Below are positions 62,717 to 64,000 of a stretch of DNA of 64,000 nucleotides, one piece after another. The stretch is from assembly GCF_021545785.1 (NCBI RefSeq), contig NZ_CP079801.1, forward strand, positions 1,736,001-1,800,000. Reading direction: 5' to 3'. A model generated the notes under the pieces. The model was given only the letters and a program-made list of their open reading frames with translations. It was not told the DNA's origin and did no database searches. The position numbers and the translations under genes are program-made. How positions within the stretch are numbered: position 1 is the first letter of the stretch; every line of letters begins with the position of its first letter. This stretch comes from Halopseudomonas maritima (GTDB taxonomy: Bacteria; Pseudomonadota; Gammaproteobacteria; Pseudomonadales; Pseudomonadaceae).

Positions 62717-64000
62717 ATGTTCCTCTCCCATACCAAGTCCTCTTAGTATCTCCCAAACTGGAAGAAATACACGTAATGCCTTGTACGAAAATCTTGGCAA
62801 GTCGTCGCAGCAATAGATTTCATCCCATTTAACTTCAAAAATATAATCGAGATACCTAGAATAAACCTGTCTTAGTAAACCGGTCTGATATATATCCAAA
62901 TTATGAGTAAAAACAGAGTTAATCATGCTTGTTTTAACTCCATACCAATCTGGAAGTGAAATCTCAGAGCGTACGCCTAAGCCATCAGTACTGCGAAAGC
63001 ATTTATCAAACTCTTCTTTTACTATTCGGATTGCTAGTCCATGAAAATTGGACTCCATAGACTCAAGCCAATACTCTCTTTCTGATTCGTCTATCTGATC
63101 ATAAATTGCCTGTATCTCAGAGACTCTCCCTTCTTTTGTGTCACCATAAACTTCATCATCAAGCGAAGAGCTTCTAAAAGAAGCAAAAGGGTTTAGAACA
63201 ACAGCATATATCACATTGGGATTTGGAAATTGTTGCCCAATTTCTCCCCATTGCTGCGTGGCATAGACAATCGAGTGCAGCCCCTCAGCTTCCAGTCTAT
63301 GAGAAATGGAGTTCGATATTGTATTTAATGCAGCCTTGCTCCAATCTGGTATCTTTTGGTCGTTATTTTTATCAGTATCTATCCAGCCTTCAATCTCTGG
63401 AAACTCTACTGCAACGGTATACATCGACCTGTCATCTAGTAGATTATTCTCAAACCACTGGTAATAAGACTCATCTGGATAATAGATGGTCAGTCTTATT
63501 TCTCCATTATCATCAGAGGGAATGAGCGCGGCTGAAGATTTGTTGTTTCCAAGTATTTCTTGCACAAATGCATCTCGAACTGTTCGCGTCGCCATAGGAG
63601 CTATTAAAATGCTATTTATCGCTCTCTCTGTTAATCCTGGGTAAATAGAACAAAAATGATTTGCGTATGCCAAAAGCTCTGTATATGCCTGTCTCTCGGT
63701 CTGTTTCGACTTCTTAAGCTCAATTATCGTTAAACCGATACATTCGGAATTACCAAACAAGTCAATACGTGTGGTTGAATCACCAGATTTTTCTAATCGA
63801 AGCTCTCTTGCAGAGAGAGTTAATGACTCAAGGCCATCAACCACCTCATTTATCTTTCTCTCGACAATTTGCTGAAAAAGAATACTTATTGGAGGGAATC
63901 CTTCACCATTCCACTCAATTGGATCACGTCGGCCATGAATCAAATCAGACAATGAGTCTTTATGATTATCAAATAAGTAGTCCCTGAAATCATTCTCGCT
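62711..64000 (-). CDS. Cassette gene: putative PD-(D/E)xK nuclease, 5' end outside window
   Basis: The frame is open through the right edge, so the start lies beyond 64000; a TTG at 63952 is merely internal. Over 429 codons are visible. The segment RIDLFG (Asp at about 63763) followed by IIELKKSKQTERQAYTELLAY (Glu-x-Lys at 63721-63713) fits the Asp...Glu-x-Lys core of PD-(D/E)xK nucleases such as the NucS/DUF91 group, with a Gln nearby. The C-terminal ~300 residues are not recognised. Low GC and its cassette setting suggest horizontal origin. Confidence 0.72.
   Translation of the reverse strand, partial: SENDFRDYLFDNHKDSLSDLIHGRRDPIEWNGEGFPPISILFQQIVERKINEVVDGLESLTLSARELRLEKSGDSTTRIDLFGNSECIGLTIIELKKSKQTERQAYTELLAYANHFCSIYPGLTERAINSILIAPMATRTVRDAFVQEILGNNKSSAALIPSDDNGEIRLTIYYPDESYYQWFENNLLDDRSMYTVAVEFPEIEGWIDTDKNNDQKIPDWSKAALNTISNSISHRLEAEGLHSIVYATQQWGEIGQQFPNPNVIYAVVLNPFASFRSSSLDDEVYGDTKEGRVSEIQAIYDQIDESEREYWLESMESNFHGLAIRIVKEEFDKCFRSTDGLGVRSEISLPDWYGVKTSMINSVFTHNLDIYQTGLLRQVYSRYLDYIFEVKWDEIYCCDDLPRFSYKALRVFLPVWEILRGLGMGEEHA

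Larger units (their letters stand above)
60636..64000 (-). mobile_element. Integron gene-cassette array (distal end)
   Basis: Four attC-like sites (60636-60745, 61686-61758, 62083-62161, 62649-62716) alternate with four unrelated genes all read on the minus strand. Gene ends coincide with the left boundary of each attC. Base composition falls well below the flanks in genes two to four. The array ends about 200 bases from the liu locus. Because cassettes are read away from the integrase, the intI gene would be expected to the right of 64000. Confidence 0.82.

Overview
The window reads as chromosomal DNA of a GC-rich gammaproteobacterium of the Pseudomonadaceae. The supporting signs are a leucine/isovalerate (liu) cluster under a LiuR-type regulator, AraC regulators with an arabinose-binding-like N-terminus, abundant GGAG-type ribosome binding sites and heptad-based intergenic repeats. 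A Halopseudomonas- or Stutzerimonas-like genome is my inference and was not tested. Nearly the whole window is densely coding, high-GC core DNA. The last ~3.4 kb is AT-richer and of a different nature.

Layout. 1-999: 3' part of a BMP-family nucleoside-type binding protein, then a bidirectional terminator. 1.1-7.2 kb: TauE/SafE exporter, two SDR-type enzymes, a bile-acid:sodium-symporter-family protein and a flavin monooxygenase, with a divergent AraC regulator. 7.2-10.1 kb: a GGDEF-EAL membrane protein. 10.3-17.8 kb: a wax-ester/DGAT acyltransferase, an acyl-CoA ligase, an alpha/beta hydrolase, an AraC regulator and a secreted arylsulfatase. 17.8-23.8 kb: a tightly overlapping moxR-DUF58-DUF4381-batA-batB/C-batD operon. 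24.1-33.8 kb: two complete NMT1/THI5-type ABC importers, a nucleoside deaminase, a DMT exporter, a flavodoxin-like reductase, a 2-oxoglutarate oxygenase and an alpha/beta hydrolase. Four promoter regions here carry versions of the palindrome CTGACCA-N2-TGGTCAG, close to the known RutR operator, which suggests one nucleobase-utilisation regulon.

33.9-36.8 kb: a SulP transporter, PmpA/PmpB (YeeE) transporters and a two-cysteine ArsR regulator of the BigR/SqrR kind, with an AT-rich palindrome in its promoter. 37.0-47.1 kb: an SDR, then a phosphorelay block: two hybrid-free histidine kinases, a lone receiver, an Hpt-REC-REC-GGDEF protein and a REC-HDOD-like protein. 47.0-50.5 kb: a nitronate monooxygenase, an amidohydrolase whose natural start is cut by an in-frame stop, a TetR regulator and an aldo/keto reductase. 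50.6-60.3 kb: acetoacetyl-CoA ligase, liuE, liuD, liuC, liuB, liuA, a GNAT protein and liuR, read right to left, with inverted heptad repeats between genes and a perfect 18-bp palindrome upstream of liuR.

60.6-64.0 kb: at least four attC-like recombination sites separate four unrelated small genes, all on the minus strand, with stop codons inside or touching the attC. This is best read as the distal end of a chromosomal integron cassette array. Its integrase should lie beyond the right edge. One cassette encodes a protein with a PD-(D/E)xK nuclease signature and another a CoiA-like zinc-finger protein. This array is the most interesting part of the window.
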